DNA of 64,000 nucleotides. Source: Maylandia zebra (lineage: Eukaryota > Chordata > Actinopteri > Cichliformes > Cichlidae). Below the pieces are notes generated by a model. It had not been told where the DNA came from, made no database searches, and saw only the letters and a list, made by a program, of their open reading frames with translations. Below are positions 37,148-46,924 of this stretch, piece by piece; position 1 is the stretch's first letter, and every line of letters begins with the position of its first letter. The position numbers and the translations under genes are program-made. The stretch covers positions 12,373,529-12,437,528 of the forward strand of contig NC_135185.1 in the NCBI RefSeq assembly GCF_041146795.1, read 5' to 3'.

Positions 37148-39662
37148 ATGTTTCCTGCTGTCGCGCTCTTATGTGAGTGACCTGTTAATTAATAACAATA
37201 ATTAATATGATTACTATTATTATTTTGTTGCTTGGAAACAAAGCGTGAAAGCTGCATGACAGAGAGGCAAAGATTTGGAGCGAATACATGTTCTGACTGT
37301 TGCGTCACTCTGTGAAGTAGCACTATCGGCTTTCTTTAAGGACATTTGAATATGTTATAATATAATTATTCTTCGCTGTGATTTTTACCGCTTTATTTTA
37401 AAGCTGCTGCACCGGTAGTATTTGTACTCCTACACTATTAGATTTTGTTATATATGCAGTTCGGGGCGGTACTAGTATTCGTAGTAATTTCTGTAGTATT
37501 CTGCATGTATTCTGTATTTATTGCAGAATTAATAGTTCTGTGTTCGCCACAGATGGTTTGGTTTCATCGATTTTGTTTTGCGTGTAAACACGGTTTACAT
37601 CTGCGGCGTAACTCACATATCACACTCACACATGGGGTCACCAGTCACGAGTATTAAAATTTCAGCATTACTGAGGGAATTCCCGGGAGGCGGGACGGGG
37701 CGGGCCAGGGGGTGTGGAGTAGGTTTCCTTGCTGTCACTCGTGTCGGTGCTGTTTGTGTATGTGTGTGAGTAGTGCCACTGACCACGTGACCCAGTATTT
37801 ATGGGACGACACAGCATACTGAAAGTAGTTTGAGTTTCTAACGGGCAGCTTGTAGTAAGCTCACACATCCTGATCTATTCATCTCTTCCTACTGAACCAA
37901 AACATGACTGTTAAACTCAACTTTAACATCTGACACAGAAAATGAAACCGTGACCTACTTTGACCTACGTAGTCCTTGACCTCACAGCATGAGCTTTACC
38001 TTCATTGTCTCGTGCACTAAGTGCTGATAAAATATTCATGTGCATAACTGTAACATGACTTAACTTCAAACTGCATTTTGTTCCCAGGGGTGTTTGTTCA
38101 GCTTTGCAGTGCGCGTGACATGATGTGCACCGTCACTCACGCTGGCAAAAAGACTACATACAACATCTCAGACCTGTCCCCTGATATACGAAACGAGGCT
38201 TCCCGCTGCATGTTTATGTGGTCCAATGCAACCGTAAGTGTGATTAAACCAGAGCAGTTTGATCTGTCCAACATAAGCAGCTATGACATATCAACATGTG
38301 TGCAGTGAGAAGGCATTCGGATCTATTATGACTTACTTACAGTGTGATAGTCTGGCTTGTTTTAATATAATGTGGTTGAATTGTTTTCTTAATTATTTAT
38401 TTAAATTCGATGACTTTAGGATTTTGTGATCGCACACCACGGGGGCCTGTTCCTGCAGCCCGTGATGAGCAGCAGCTTTGGCACACTAATCACCTCCAAA
38501 TGCATCGGCAACGTTAGCTTCACAGCCACTTGCGTGATAAAGGTATGACTCTTTAAAAAATACCTTGTTATGAACTAATTAAGTCATAAAAAAAAACGTT
38601 TAAAAATGCAAACATGTGAGGGAGGAGATTTTCTGAGTTATGTTAAGCATTGTGGGGTGAACAGTGTGTTCATAGGAGGGGTTTAATCTGGAAATGATGA
38701 GATGAATATACTGTGAAAATGTCTGTGTGGGTTCTCAGTCATCCAGGTCATGGTTGTCTGTGGAGCTCAGAAAGAAAGCGAGTGGACGTCTTTAAGTTTA
38801 AAGAACTTAAAGACGTCCACTCGCTTTCTATGCTGTGAAAACAACCTTTAATCACAATCACTGTGTCTTTGTTCTTCATAGCAAAGAGCATATGATTACA
38901 CAGCCAGCTGCACCCGTGAGTATCACCGTGCTAAATTTAATTAAATAAAATTTTTGTCTTTATTTGTTCAGCCCGTGTTAGAGTTTCTGTGTTCATTTAT
39001 AAGTCTAATGTGATTTTCTGATGTTGTTTTACAGCCGTCTGCCCTCCACAAGCTCTGATTGATGACACAGGTAGGCATTTGATACACAGGTAGCGTGCTC
39101 AGGCCTCAGGTGCCTCGCTGTGGCTCATGTTAGCAGAGAACTGATCTTCAGCACCAGTTAGTGAGGAGATCAAACTTTGATAAACTAGTGCTAAACCCAC
39201 TCTGTTTATTTATGACTTCACAGATAAATTAGAGCATTTATTTGTGGCGTTATTATGACTGTAGTGCAACTGCATGCAGATTTCTCAAGACTGGTATTAA
39301 GCTCTGAGAAAATGCCTGTTTTTGTACCTTTGAACAAACTACTTGACCTTTGAGATGATGTTAGATGTTGTTGGCTGTTTGTCTTTTCAGGAATGCCTCC
39401 TTCCCAGATCGGTGTCATTGTAGTAGCTTTCATTGTCCTGCTGGTGCTCGGCCTCGTGTGCTTCCTGTGCTACAAATATAGACTTTGGAGGTATTTATCT
39501 GACTGTAACAGCTGTATTTAATGACATGCTCATCCAATATGGTCTAACTAATGCTCTGTCTTTGATAGTAAATGCTGTGGCCAGACTGGAGGCATCTACC
39601 CTCGTGTGATGTTTAAGAAGGCTCCGCAAGCAAAAGCTGATGTGGAGACAGGAGGAAGATAG
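37148..39662 (+). CDS. TM-C: unrecognised type I membrane protein, 185 aa
   Basis: Exons 37148-37172, 38088-38233, 38420-38542, 38882-38915, 39035-39070, 39391-39490, 39569-39662; 558 nt in one frame, all GT-AG. Signal peptide MFPAVALLWVFVQLCSA. The ectodomain has six cysteines and three glycosylation sites (NIS, NAT, NVS). It includes TTYNISDLS, FMWSNAT, the segment TSKCIGN, and DYTASCT. Transmembrane helix near 127-149. The tail has CCGQTGGIYPRVMFKK, whose YPRV fits the general Yxx-hydrophobic sorting motif, and ends ADVETGGR. Exons 6-7 and the 3' flank are almost identical to TM-D, while exons 2-3 differ strongly. A usable AATAAA is about 1 kb downstream at 40715. Function unknown. Confidence 0.75.
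38773..38829. repeat. Perfect 26-bp inverted repeat, 5-nt loop
   Basis: Left arm 38773-38798 (starts AGAAAGCGAGTGGACGTC), loop 38799-38803, right arm 38804-38829, fully complementary. Located in TM-C intron 3. TM-D has no counterpart at the matching intron. Confidence 0.9.
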
Positions 39663-40340
39663 AGCAGCTTCTCGGTGCACGATAAATCTATAGCCATGCT
39701 TTCTCCGTCCTTTCCCCTGCATTACTTAAGTAGCAGTATGCTTGCATTAATATTTCATCTCTGCGGGTTTGCTTTTCTATATTTTGCCGGGCGGCTTTTT
39801 GGGACAAGACAGTTACAGAATGAAATCCATGTTACAGGATATTAGAGGCTTGATGTGCCAAACTCTAATGTAAGAGTTCTTCCTTCCACACTGTTCAATT
39901 CAATTTTATTTGTATGAAAGCAAAATGACAACAACGGTTTGAGGCTCTTCTGTGGCCTCATCAATGCTAAAAAACGCTGTGACTGATGAAAGGTCATTGA
40001 TTTCTTCCCACACAGACAAACCTCAGCTCAGTGTTAGAAACTGTATCCTGTTACAGCGCTGTTTCATTAATTCCACTTGCCGGTTAGCTGTGAGGGATTG
40101 GTGCACAGGTGAAAAGTTCTCTGGGCTGTGGAAGCTCTCAGACTCTTTGCTGCACCAGTGAGTGCACTTTGAGGACCCAGTAGCATGAATAAATTAACAA
40201 TGACCCCCCTACTTCCAGCCAGGACCCCCATGTTAGTGTTAATGATGTAAACCAGCTGTGGAAGCTCGGAGACTCGTAATGCAGCACCAGGGCGTGCACT
40301 TTCAGTGTCCTATAGCATTACAGCACATAGTATATATGCA
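39239..40340. repeat. Near-identical paralogous segment, TM-C copy
   Basis: From the end of intron 5 (ATTTATTTGTGGCGTTATTA) through exons 6-7 and into the 3' flank, this matches about 57307-58480 with few changes. The main differences are a 50-bp insert here (39892-39942) and an (ATAAT)n expansion in the other copy. Sequence upstream of 39239 diverges abruptly. Confidence 0.85.
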
Positions 40341-40720
40341 TACAACACTATAAAGAATATTATAAATAACTTATTATCCAAATGTTGCTAATATTTTTAT
40401 AATATGTTTATTATTATTTCTATTATATAAGATATATATGTTTATAATAATTATAAATACACTACCTGGGGTTGAGATGCAATAATAAAGTACAGTGTAC
40501 TTGTATTGTAGTACTGGATTGCTTGTGATTATGACCAGTTATTATGAATGTTTTAGTCCTAAATAATGCATCATGAATCCTGCCTTATCAAACGTGTGTG
40601 TGTGTGTGTGTGTGATCAGGCTCACCAAATCATTTTTCTGTATCACGTTTCTTGTATTTGTTTTTGCTGTTGTCACAGTTTCATGTTAATTTTACAGCTA
40701 ATGCACCTGCAAAGAATAAA

Positions 40721-41035
40721 ATCACTTTGTCTAAAAGCACAAGTCATGCATTATGCAAATTTGTTGTTCCAGGTTTTATATTATAGCTCTTTGTCTGCTG
40801 CAAGTAGTCTACAAGTAACTGTATATAATTTTAACTAGGTAGTACATGAATAAGTACTGCTTAACTTCAGGTATTTTACAGGAAAGGAGTCCCACAAACT
40901 TCTGTAAGTAAATTTAAATAGTCCATAATATCAATGAATTAAGTAATTTTAAGTACCACATAGTCTCTTAGTAATTTCCCCATCTTACACTATAAGTATG
41001 CTGTACTTTTTAGGGGACTTGCCATATTATTGTCA
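40721..41035. other. Intergenic, no gene seen
   Basis: AT-rich sequence between the TM-C polyadenylation region and the gypsy relic. Nothing recognisable. Confidence 0.5.
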
Positions 41036-41456
41036 GGCTTGAGTCAAGTGAGAAGCTCCTTCAAAATAGGGAATTTATTTGCAATGATAGCAAAAACAAT
41101 TCTACAGTAGTGATACATCCCAATCCCAGGTGCCAGTGGTACTTCTTCCACTCCACTTCAGCTCACTCAGTATTTATAATTGCTCACCACACACAGGTGA
41201 GTTTCGTTGCAGGTAACAAAAAGAACCTCAATCACTAGAGCCAGGTTTCACTGAATGCAGTCATTCAACAGTCATTCCAGACAGGCTTGAGCTGGGAAAC
41301 ATGAAAAATGTTATGGATCTTCATATTGTGGGGCAGGATGAGACAGACAGACACAGGGTGGATCATAGATGAAGACAGGAAGTCGAGGGGCGGATTGTTC
41401 CAAATGCTAATCAATCTGTGATCTATTAGCTGCTGGTGACAGTGGTTCTTCTTCTA
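41036..41456 (-). mobile_element. Ty3/gypsy relic: LTR and integrase C-terminal end
   Basis: On the minus strand, 41456 down to about 41300 reads NPPLDFLSSSMIHP, then MKIHNIFHVSQLKP. This is the C-terminal integrase region seen in vertebrate gypsy elements (the IHPVFHVSQLKP motif). It is followed by an LTR-like stretch with AATAAA that ends CCTGACA at 41036. The matching pol start lies across a 5.47-kb insertion at 46925. The reverse transcriptase, RNase H and most of integrase are absent, so this was an internally deleted copy. Confidence 0.65.
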
Positions 41457-42099
41457 CACTCAGAAAAATTATGGTTCTTAAATGGTTCTTCAGATGTCTT
41501 CATGGTTCTTTAAAGAACCATCATACGTCAAAGAACCTTTTTATTTTGTGGATGGTTCTTCAGCTATTACAAATGGTTCTTTAAAGAACAAAAGGTTCTT
41601 TATCCTTAGCAATCTAAGTTTGATGGTGTAAATGGCATAAATATTTATTCACTATAATGAGGCTGTGAATTATACTGTGTGTTTTCTTTGTGTGCATGTG
41701 TGTGCGAAGGGGAAGGGCGGGATACCTGGCAATTACCCTTTAAGAGAAGATGGTAGGAAACTGAATATTCAAATAAAAGTTAGAAATATTTGCAAACAAT
41801 AGACACAATACACACATTCAAATACTGTACTTTAGTTTTAAATTTTAATAAAGCATTACTATTTTCTACTCCAAGGCATTACTTTTGAGATTATTATATA
41901 TTTTTGAAAATATAGCATAATGATAATACTAGTTATTGTAAACTTTACAAACCACCCAGCAGTATGTAAAGTCAAATTATAAAATACAAGTAAATAACAA
42001 TTGCAGAACAGAATGTCAGTGTAATGGACACAGACTTCGTTTTGACAAAGCACACTGCTTAGGTAAATGATCTGAGTAGTTGTTCATCACTGATCAATT

Positions 42100-42207
42100 T
42101 GTTAATATGTGTTTCGAGCCAAATAAATGACAGGGAGAGAGAGAGTGACGTCAGAACAGGTCATACTATAACCTCCCGGGAGCGGACGGAGGGGGTCAGT
42201 CGTTGGG
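42100..42207 (+). promoter_or_regulatory. Promoter-like CpG stretch
   Basis: Just upstream of a candidate first exon: a full CRE-type GTGACGTCA (about 42146) and a palindromic NRF1-type GCGCATGCGCA (about 42209), in CG-rich sequence that stands out from its AT-rich surroundings. The arrangement is that of a TATA-less vertebrate housekeeping promoter. It lies inside the TIR element. Confidence 0.5.
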
Positions 42208-44493
42208 ATGCGCATGCGCAGACAGAGTGTGCGAGCGGCGGGCCTTGACCTTCGGGGAAAAAAACTCACGGACGGTGACAGCGAAACGGATAACAGTCTT
42301 CAGTACCTGCTGGACTTTGAAGCTGTGGATTCTGGGACTGTTAGAAAAGGTAAAACATTTTCATTAAAACCTTATTACGGTTTTGTTTTTGTTACTCGTC
42401 ATTGTAGCTTGCTGTTGATGTTGTGCTAACAGTAGCGATTAGCTAGATACGTTAGCCGTTGAGGTCAACGCAATTTAGTATCCAACGGTTTTCCTAACAA
42501 AACCACTGTTATAATTAAGTGAAGCTGCTCCCAGCTAATTTGAACCTTTGGCTTCTAAAATATGTGGTTCAATTGCGTGCTGCGTACATAACCTAATGTC
42601 AGCTAGACCGAAATTAAAATGTAATATATTGTTAAAGTCACTAAAATGGCGCCTGAAGCCTGTTGTGACGTGAGCTCTGTGTCTGCTCTAGAAACTCTTG
42701 AAATTCTGTAGATCTGAGCCGTACATTAAATACTCACATGAACCTGTACTTTGAATTCTGTATGAGCTGTATAAAATACAGCTATGCATAAGTGTTTTGA
42801 ATGAATAATTAGATTAGATGACTCTTTATTGTCTAATCGAATTATATAGAAATGAATAGAAATGTGACATGAGAAGGTGTGTCTTTGACTGTTCCTGCAT
42901 AACTTAGTTTCGGACTAGTTGACAAGTTATGCTCCGGTCATTTGATGTTTCCAAGGTAGATGTTCTTTTGTAATATAGTTAATTTTTTTGTATATTTCAT
43001 TTATCCACCATCATACATCATACATACAAGCTAAGAAGAGGTCGTTATACTAACAAGAGGTATCAACGCCGGGCCAAAGTTCAGCACATGGTTAAAGTTT
43101 GTAATCCAGCCAGGGTGTAAATATCACTCAGCAGCCAGAGCTGAAGCAGGTAGCATCAACACATAAATCTACTCTACCCGGCTTAAATCACAAGAGCACC
43201 TCTGACCAAAAAGCTGTAGATTTTTCTTGTTTGCACAAATTAATCCAGATTCACATTAATTGTGTTCACAGCTCCAACAAAATGAGGAAGAGGAGGGGGA
43301 GAAACACAATTAGGTTGAATTACAATTGGATGGAAGGCGAGGACAAGGAGAAGGAAGCTTAGGATGAGGAGGAAGAAAAGCAGCAGGAGCATCTTTAGGG
43401 ATCCCTATGATGTCATTGAGGTTGGTTTCATTAATATGGTCCTCTCACAAAGAACGATGACTTGTTTTAGTTCACCTACTTCCTGTATTAAATAGTGATG
43501 TGCAAAATGTTGTGAAAAACCATGGAGCAGGTACGTATAGTGCATCTGCAGGTAAATGAACATCAAATCTCTAAGACAGACTGAAATTTGTATATTTATC
43601 ACCCTTATGATAAAACCCATGTCAGCCATTGGTTTATGGACTTTGTATTTTGAAGCCTCAACATTTGCTTTCTTGCTGTTGCTATGTTGGGACCATATTA
43701 GGATGAGGGATCAGAATCTGGAGTCATGCACACTATTGTTTCATTTAGTGTGTATCCATAAGATTCGTACAGCAGATCCAAGTTGTGCCTTGAAAACAGG
43801 AAAGTCGTCTGCATAGAGGAGAACTGTAATAGCAGGCTTGTAAAAAGTGAGGCTTTGTGCTCTCGTTTTACTTCTGTCACCCTGTTTTGATGCAGATTTC
43901 ACTTGAAATCAGGCAAGAACTGGACTTATTTTTTTATGTGTTCTTGTGAATTGATTGTGTATCGCATATGTTTGATTTGACTTTCTGCAAGACAACAGTT
44001 GTCCGCTGGCCAAAAAAGTTTTCCAAATACCTCCACGTGATCTAGCCTGGATTTAGAAAAGAATAGCAAAAAAATCTGCACCTCCTGCTTCAGATGCAAT
44101 TTGTGTTTCTGTGTTCAGAGGCAGCGGCGAGAGGGGAGACCTCGGCTCATCCAGCTGGAGAGCCTGACCAGGAGGAGTCGAACATTAACTGAGCTCTTCC
44201 AGGGCACCCTGCAGACTCGGCTGCTGGCATCGGCGAGGGATGACGTGAACGCCAAACTGGAGTCCATCACAGGTCAACTGCAGGTATGCGAGTCAGACCT
44301 TCTGAGGAGGGTTTCACTTTTCTCTTCTTTATAATTGACTCTTTTCTCGATCTCTTTCAGCTCCTTGTCTCAGAGTGGGAGGGATTTGAAGCACAAAGGG
44401 AGGAACTTGTCATTTGGTTGGCTGATATGGATGTCTGCCTGAGTGAGGTTGACCAGCTGACAGGAAACACCAGTGAAAAACTGAAACAACTGC
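42208..44493 (+). pseudogene. Nesprin-like (SYNE) spectrin-repeat gene fragment
   Basis: Candidate first exon 42208-42352 (starts MRMRRQSVRAAGLDLRGKK). Then 44120-44283 reads LTELFQGTLQTRLLASARDD and VNAKLESITGQLQ, and 44361-44493 reads LLVSEWEGFEAQREELVIWL and ADMDVCLSEVDQLTGN. Exons two and three join in phase 0 across a 77-nt GT-AG intron. Trp-Leu spacing and the helix pattern are those of a spectrin repeat, closest by memory to nesprins. The first exon donor does not join exon two in the spectrin frame, so an intermediate exon is missing or the pieces do not form one transcript. No downstream exons exist before the element ends. It is probably a captured genomic fragment. Nesprin identity is recalled, not searched. 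Confidence 0.55.
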
Positions 44494-44523
44494 AGGTGTG
44501 GGCTTGTTTTGATATGACATATA

Positions 44524-46083
44524 CAGGGAGTGCAGAATTATTAGGCAAGTTGTATTTTTGAGGAATATTATTATTGAACAACAACCGTGTTCTCAATGAA
44601 CCCAAAAAACTCATTAATATCAAAGCTGAATGTTTTTGGAAGTAGTTTTTAGTTTGATTTTAGTTTTAGCTATTTTAGGGGGATATCTGTGTGTGCAGGT
44701 GACTATTACTGTGCATAATTATTAGGCAACTTAACAAAAAACAAATATATACCCATTTCAATTATTTATTTTTACCAGTGAAACCAATATAACATCTCCA
44801 CATTCACAAATATACATTTCTGACATTCAAAAACAAAACAAAAACAAATCAGCGACCAATATAGCCACCTTTCTTTGCAAGGACACTCAAAAGCCTGCCA
44901 TCCATGGATTCTGTCAGTGTTTTGATCTGTTCACCATCAACATTGCGTGCAGCAGCAACCACAGCCTCCCAGACACTGTTCAGAGAGGAGTACTGTTTTC
45001 CCTCCTTGTAAATCTCACATTTGATGATGGACCACAGGTTCTCAATGGGGTTCAGATCAGGTGAACAAGGAGGCCATGTCATTAGTTTTTCTTCTTTTAT
45101 ACCCTTTCTTGCCAGCCACGCTGTGGAGTACTTGGACGCGTGTGATGGAGCATTGTCCTGCATGGAAATCATGTTTTTCTTGAAGGATGCAGACTTCTTC
45201 CTGTACCACTGCTTGAAGAAGGTGTCTTCCAGAAACCGGCAGTAGGACTGGGAGTTGAGCTTGACTCCATCCTCAACCCGAAAAGGCCCCACAAGCTCAT
45301 CTTTGATGATACCAGCCCAAACCAGTACTCCACCTCCACCTTGCTGGCGTCTGAGTCGGACTGGAGCTCTCTGGCCTTTACCAATCCAGCCACGGGCCCA
45401 TCCATCTGGCCCATCAAGACTCACTCTCATTTCATCAGTCCATAAAACCTTAGAAAAATCAGTCTTGAGATATTTCTTGGCCCAGTCTTGACGTTTCAGC
45501 TTGTGTGTCTTGTTCAGTGGTGGTCGTCTTTCAGCCTTTCTTACCTTGGCCATGTCTCTGAGTATTGCACACCTTGTGCTTTTGGGCACTCCAGTGATGT
45601 TGCAGCTCTGAAATATGGCCAAACTGGTGGCAAGTGGCATCTTGGCAGCTGCACGCTTGACTTTTCTCAGTTCATGGGCAGTTATTTTGCGCCTTGGTTT
45701 TTCCACACGCTTCTTGCGACCCTGTTGACTATTTTGAATAAAACGCTTGATTGTTCGATAATCACGCTTCAGAAGCTTTGCAATTTTGAGACTGCTGCAT
45801 CCCTCTGCAAGATATCTCACTATTTTTGACTTTTCTGAGCCTGTCAAGTCCTTCTTTTGACCCATTTTGCCAAAGGAAAGGAAGTTGCCTAATAATTATG
45901 CACACCTGATATAGGGTGTTGATGTCATTAGACCACACCCCTTCTCATTACAGAGATGCACATCACCTAATATGCTTAATTGGTAGTAGGCTCTCGAGCC
46001 TATACAGCTTAGAGTAAGACAACATGCATGAAGAGGATGATGTGGACAAAATACTCATTTGCCTAATAATTCTGCACTCCCTG
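44524..46083 (-). mobile_element. Intact Tc1-like DD37E transposon (TRT-like)
   Basis: Both ends begin CAGGGAGTGCAGAATTATTA and are flanked by TA (44522-44523 and 46084-46085). Each arm is about 200 bp with a second, inner copy of the repeat core: 44711-44732 and 45882-45903 are perfect complements of each other and share AATTATTAGGCAA with the outer ends. This is the IR/DR layout of Sleeping Beauty-type elements. The ends and transposase show no visible decay, suggesting a young copy. Inserted in the captured nesprin-like segment. Confidence 0.9.
44849..45865 (-). CDS. Tc1-like transposase, DD37E, 338 aa
   Basis: Uninterrupted frame of full family length. Residues 1-50 form a first paired-type helix-turn-helix (KSKIVRYLAEG, then YRTIKRFI), followed by a basic linker (GRKKRVEKPRRK) with nuclear-localisation character. 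Catalytic residues are visible: D144 in LWTDEMRVSLD, D237 in SMQDNAPSHAS and E275 in SPDLNPIENLW. There are 37 residues between D237 and E275. The glycine-rich box RQQGGGGVLVWAGI is at about 173-186. DD37E Tc1 relatives in vertebrates have been described as TRT; assignment rests on the catalytic spacing. It binds the IR/DR ends and catalyses cut-and-paste at TA. The start is the ATG in a plausible position 18 nt inside the inner right repeat. Confidence 0.93.
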   Translation of the reverse strand: MGQKKDLTGSEKSKIVRYLAEGCSSLKIAKLLKRDYRTIKRFIQNSQQGRKKRVEKPRRKITAHELRKVKRAAAKMPLATSLAIFQSCNITGVPKSTRCAILRDMAKVRKAERRPPLNKTHKLKRQDWAKKYLKTDFSKVLWTDEMRVSLDGPDGWARGWIGKGQRAPVRLRRQQGGGGVLVWAGIIKDELVGPFRVEDGVKLNSQSYCRFLEDTFFKQWYRKKSASFKKNMISMQDNAPSHASKYSTAWLARKGIKEEKLMTWPPCSPDLNPIENLWSIIKCEIYKEGKQYSSLNSVWEAVVAAARNVDGEQIKTLTESMDGRLLSVLAKKGGYIGR

Positions 46084-46600
46084 TATTTGATATGAAACAT
46101 ACGTCAGAGACATTATCCTAAACTGGACTAACAAAGGACCATGAGTACAACATGAAACGTACATTACATAGCGTAATGCTAAAGTTCATTGATCATTTTA
46201 ATCATAAACTTGTTGTTGAAATATTTTTACTGAACATGCAAACATCTGCTGATGAAAATGTGTTGATTTATTGGTCTGTTATGAAGCTATTGCTATTTCT
46301 AATGTGTTTTATCACTTTCTGATGTTTTATTAATTAAACAATACATGTACTGTTGTGTTATCTGTAGCTATAGTATTTATATATATATTAGTATAGCAAA
46401 TATATTTAATTATTACTGTTTAAAACACTAATATGTGACATGTATTAGTAGTGATGTTGTGCTGAGGGTTAAAATGCCTTTTTGTCTTTTGGTAACTACA
46501 AAATGACAATAAACCATTAATATATGTCTATGCTGTGCTCGTATTTATTTTTACCCTACTCAAATTCAATTTATGATGCATTTTATTTTGAAAGATTTAA

Positions 46601-46924
46601 AATGTTTTTTTAAAGAACCACTCAAAAAAGGTTGTTTAAAATGGTTATTTTAAAGAACCATTTGAAGGACCTTTTTAAAAATGGTTCTTTAAAGAACCAT
46701 TTTTAAAAAGGTTCTTTGAAAAACCATTAAAGGTGCCCCAAAGAACCATTTCTTGATGGTTCTTTGGGGCACCTTTAAAGGTTCTTCAATGAACCACTGA
46801 AAGAAATGGTTCTTCAAAGAACCATTGTTTGAAAGGTTCTTTGTGGCACCAAAAAAGGTTCTTCTATGGCATCAGTCTAAAGAACCACTTTTGGTTCCAG
46901 TTGGCACCTTTATTTTTCTGAGTG
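46601..46924. repeat. Palindrome-rich right end of the TIR element
   Basis: Many inverted and direct copies of GGTTCTTTAAAGAACC. Includes a perfect 22-bp stem with an 8-nt loop: arms 46727-46748 and 46757-46778, loop TTTCTTGA. The left end of the element (41463-41620) carries the same word family. Confidence 0.85.

Larger units (their letters stand above)
41457..46924. mobile_element. 5.47-kb TIR element carrying spectrin-repeat exons
   Basis: Termini are inverted: CACTCAGAAAAAT at 41457 and its complement ending at 46924, with TA on each side. It interrupts the gypsy relic. The ends (about 200 bp left, 330 bp right) are packed with GGTTCTTTAAAGAACC-type palindromes. The interior holds a CpG-rich promoter-like stretch, nesprin-like exons (42208-44493) and a later Tc1-like insertion (44524-46083). 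No transposase of its own is visible, so it is non-autonomous. The superfamily is not clear; TA duplication and the palindromic ends would fit a Tc1/mariner- or ISL2EU-type element. Without the inner insertion it would be 3.9 kb. Confidence 0.7.

Noticed and set aside
44120-44493. A resident, functional nesprin gene
   Set aside because: The exons are enclosed by inverted ends and gypsy sequence, with no further exons; capture explains it better.
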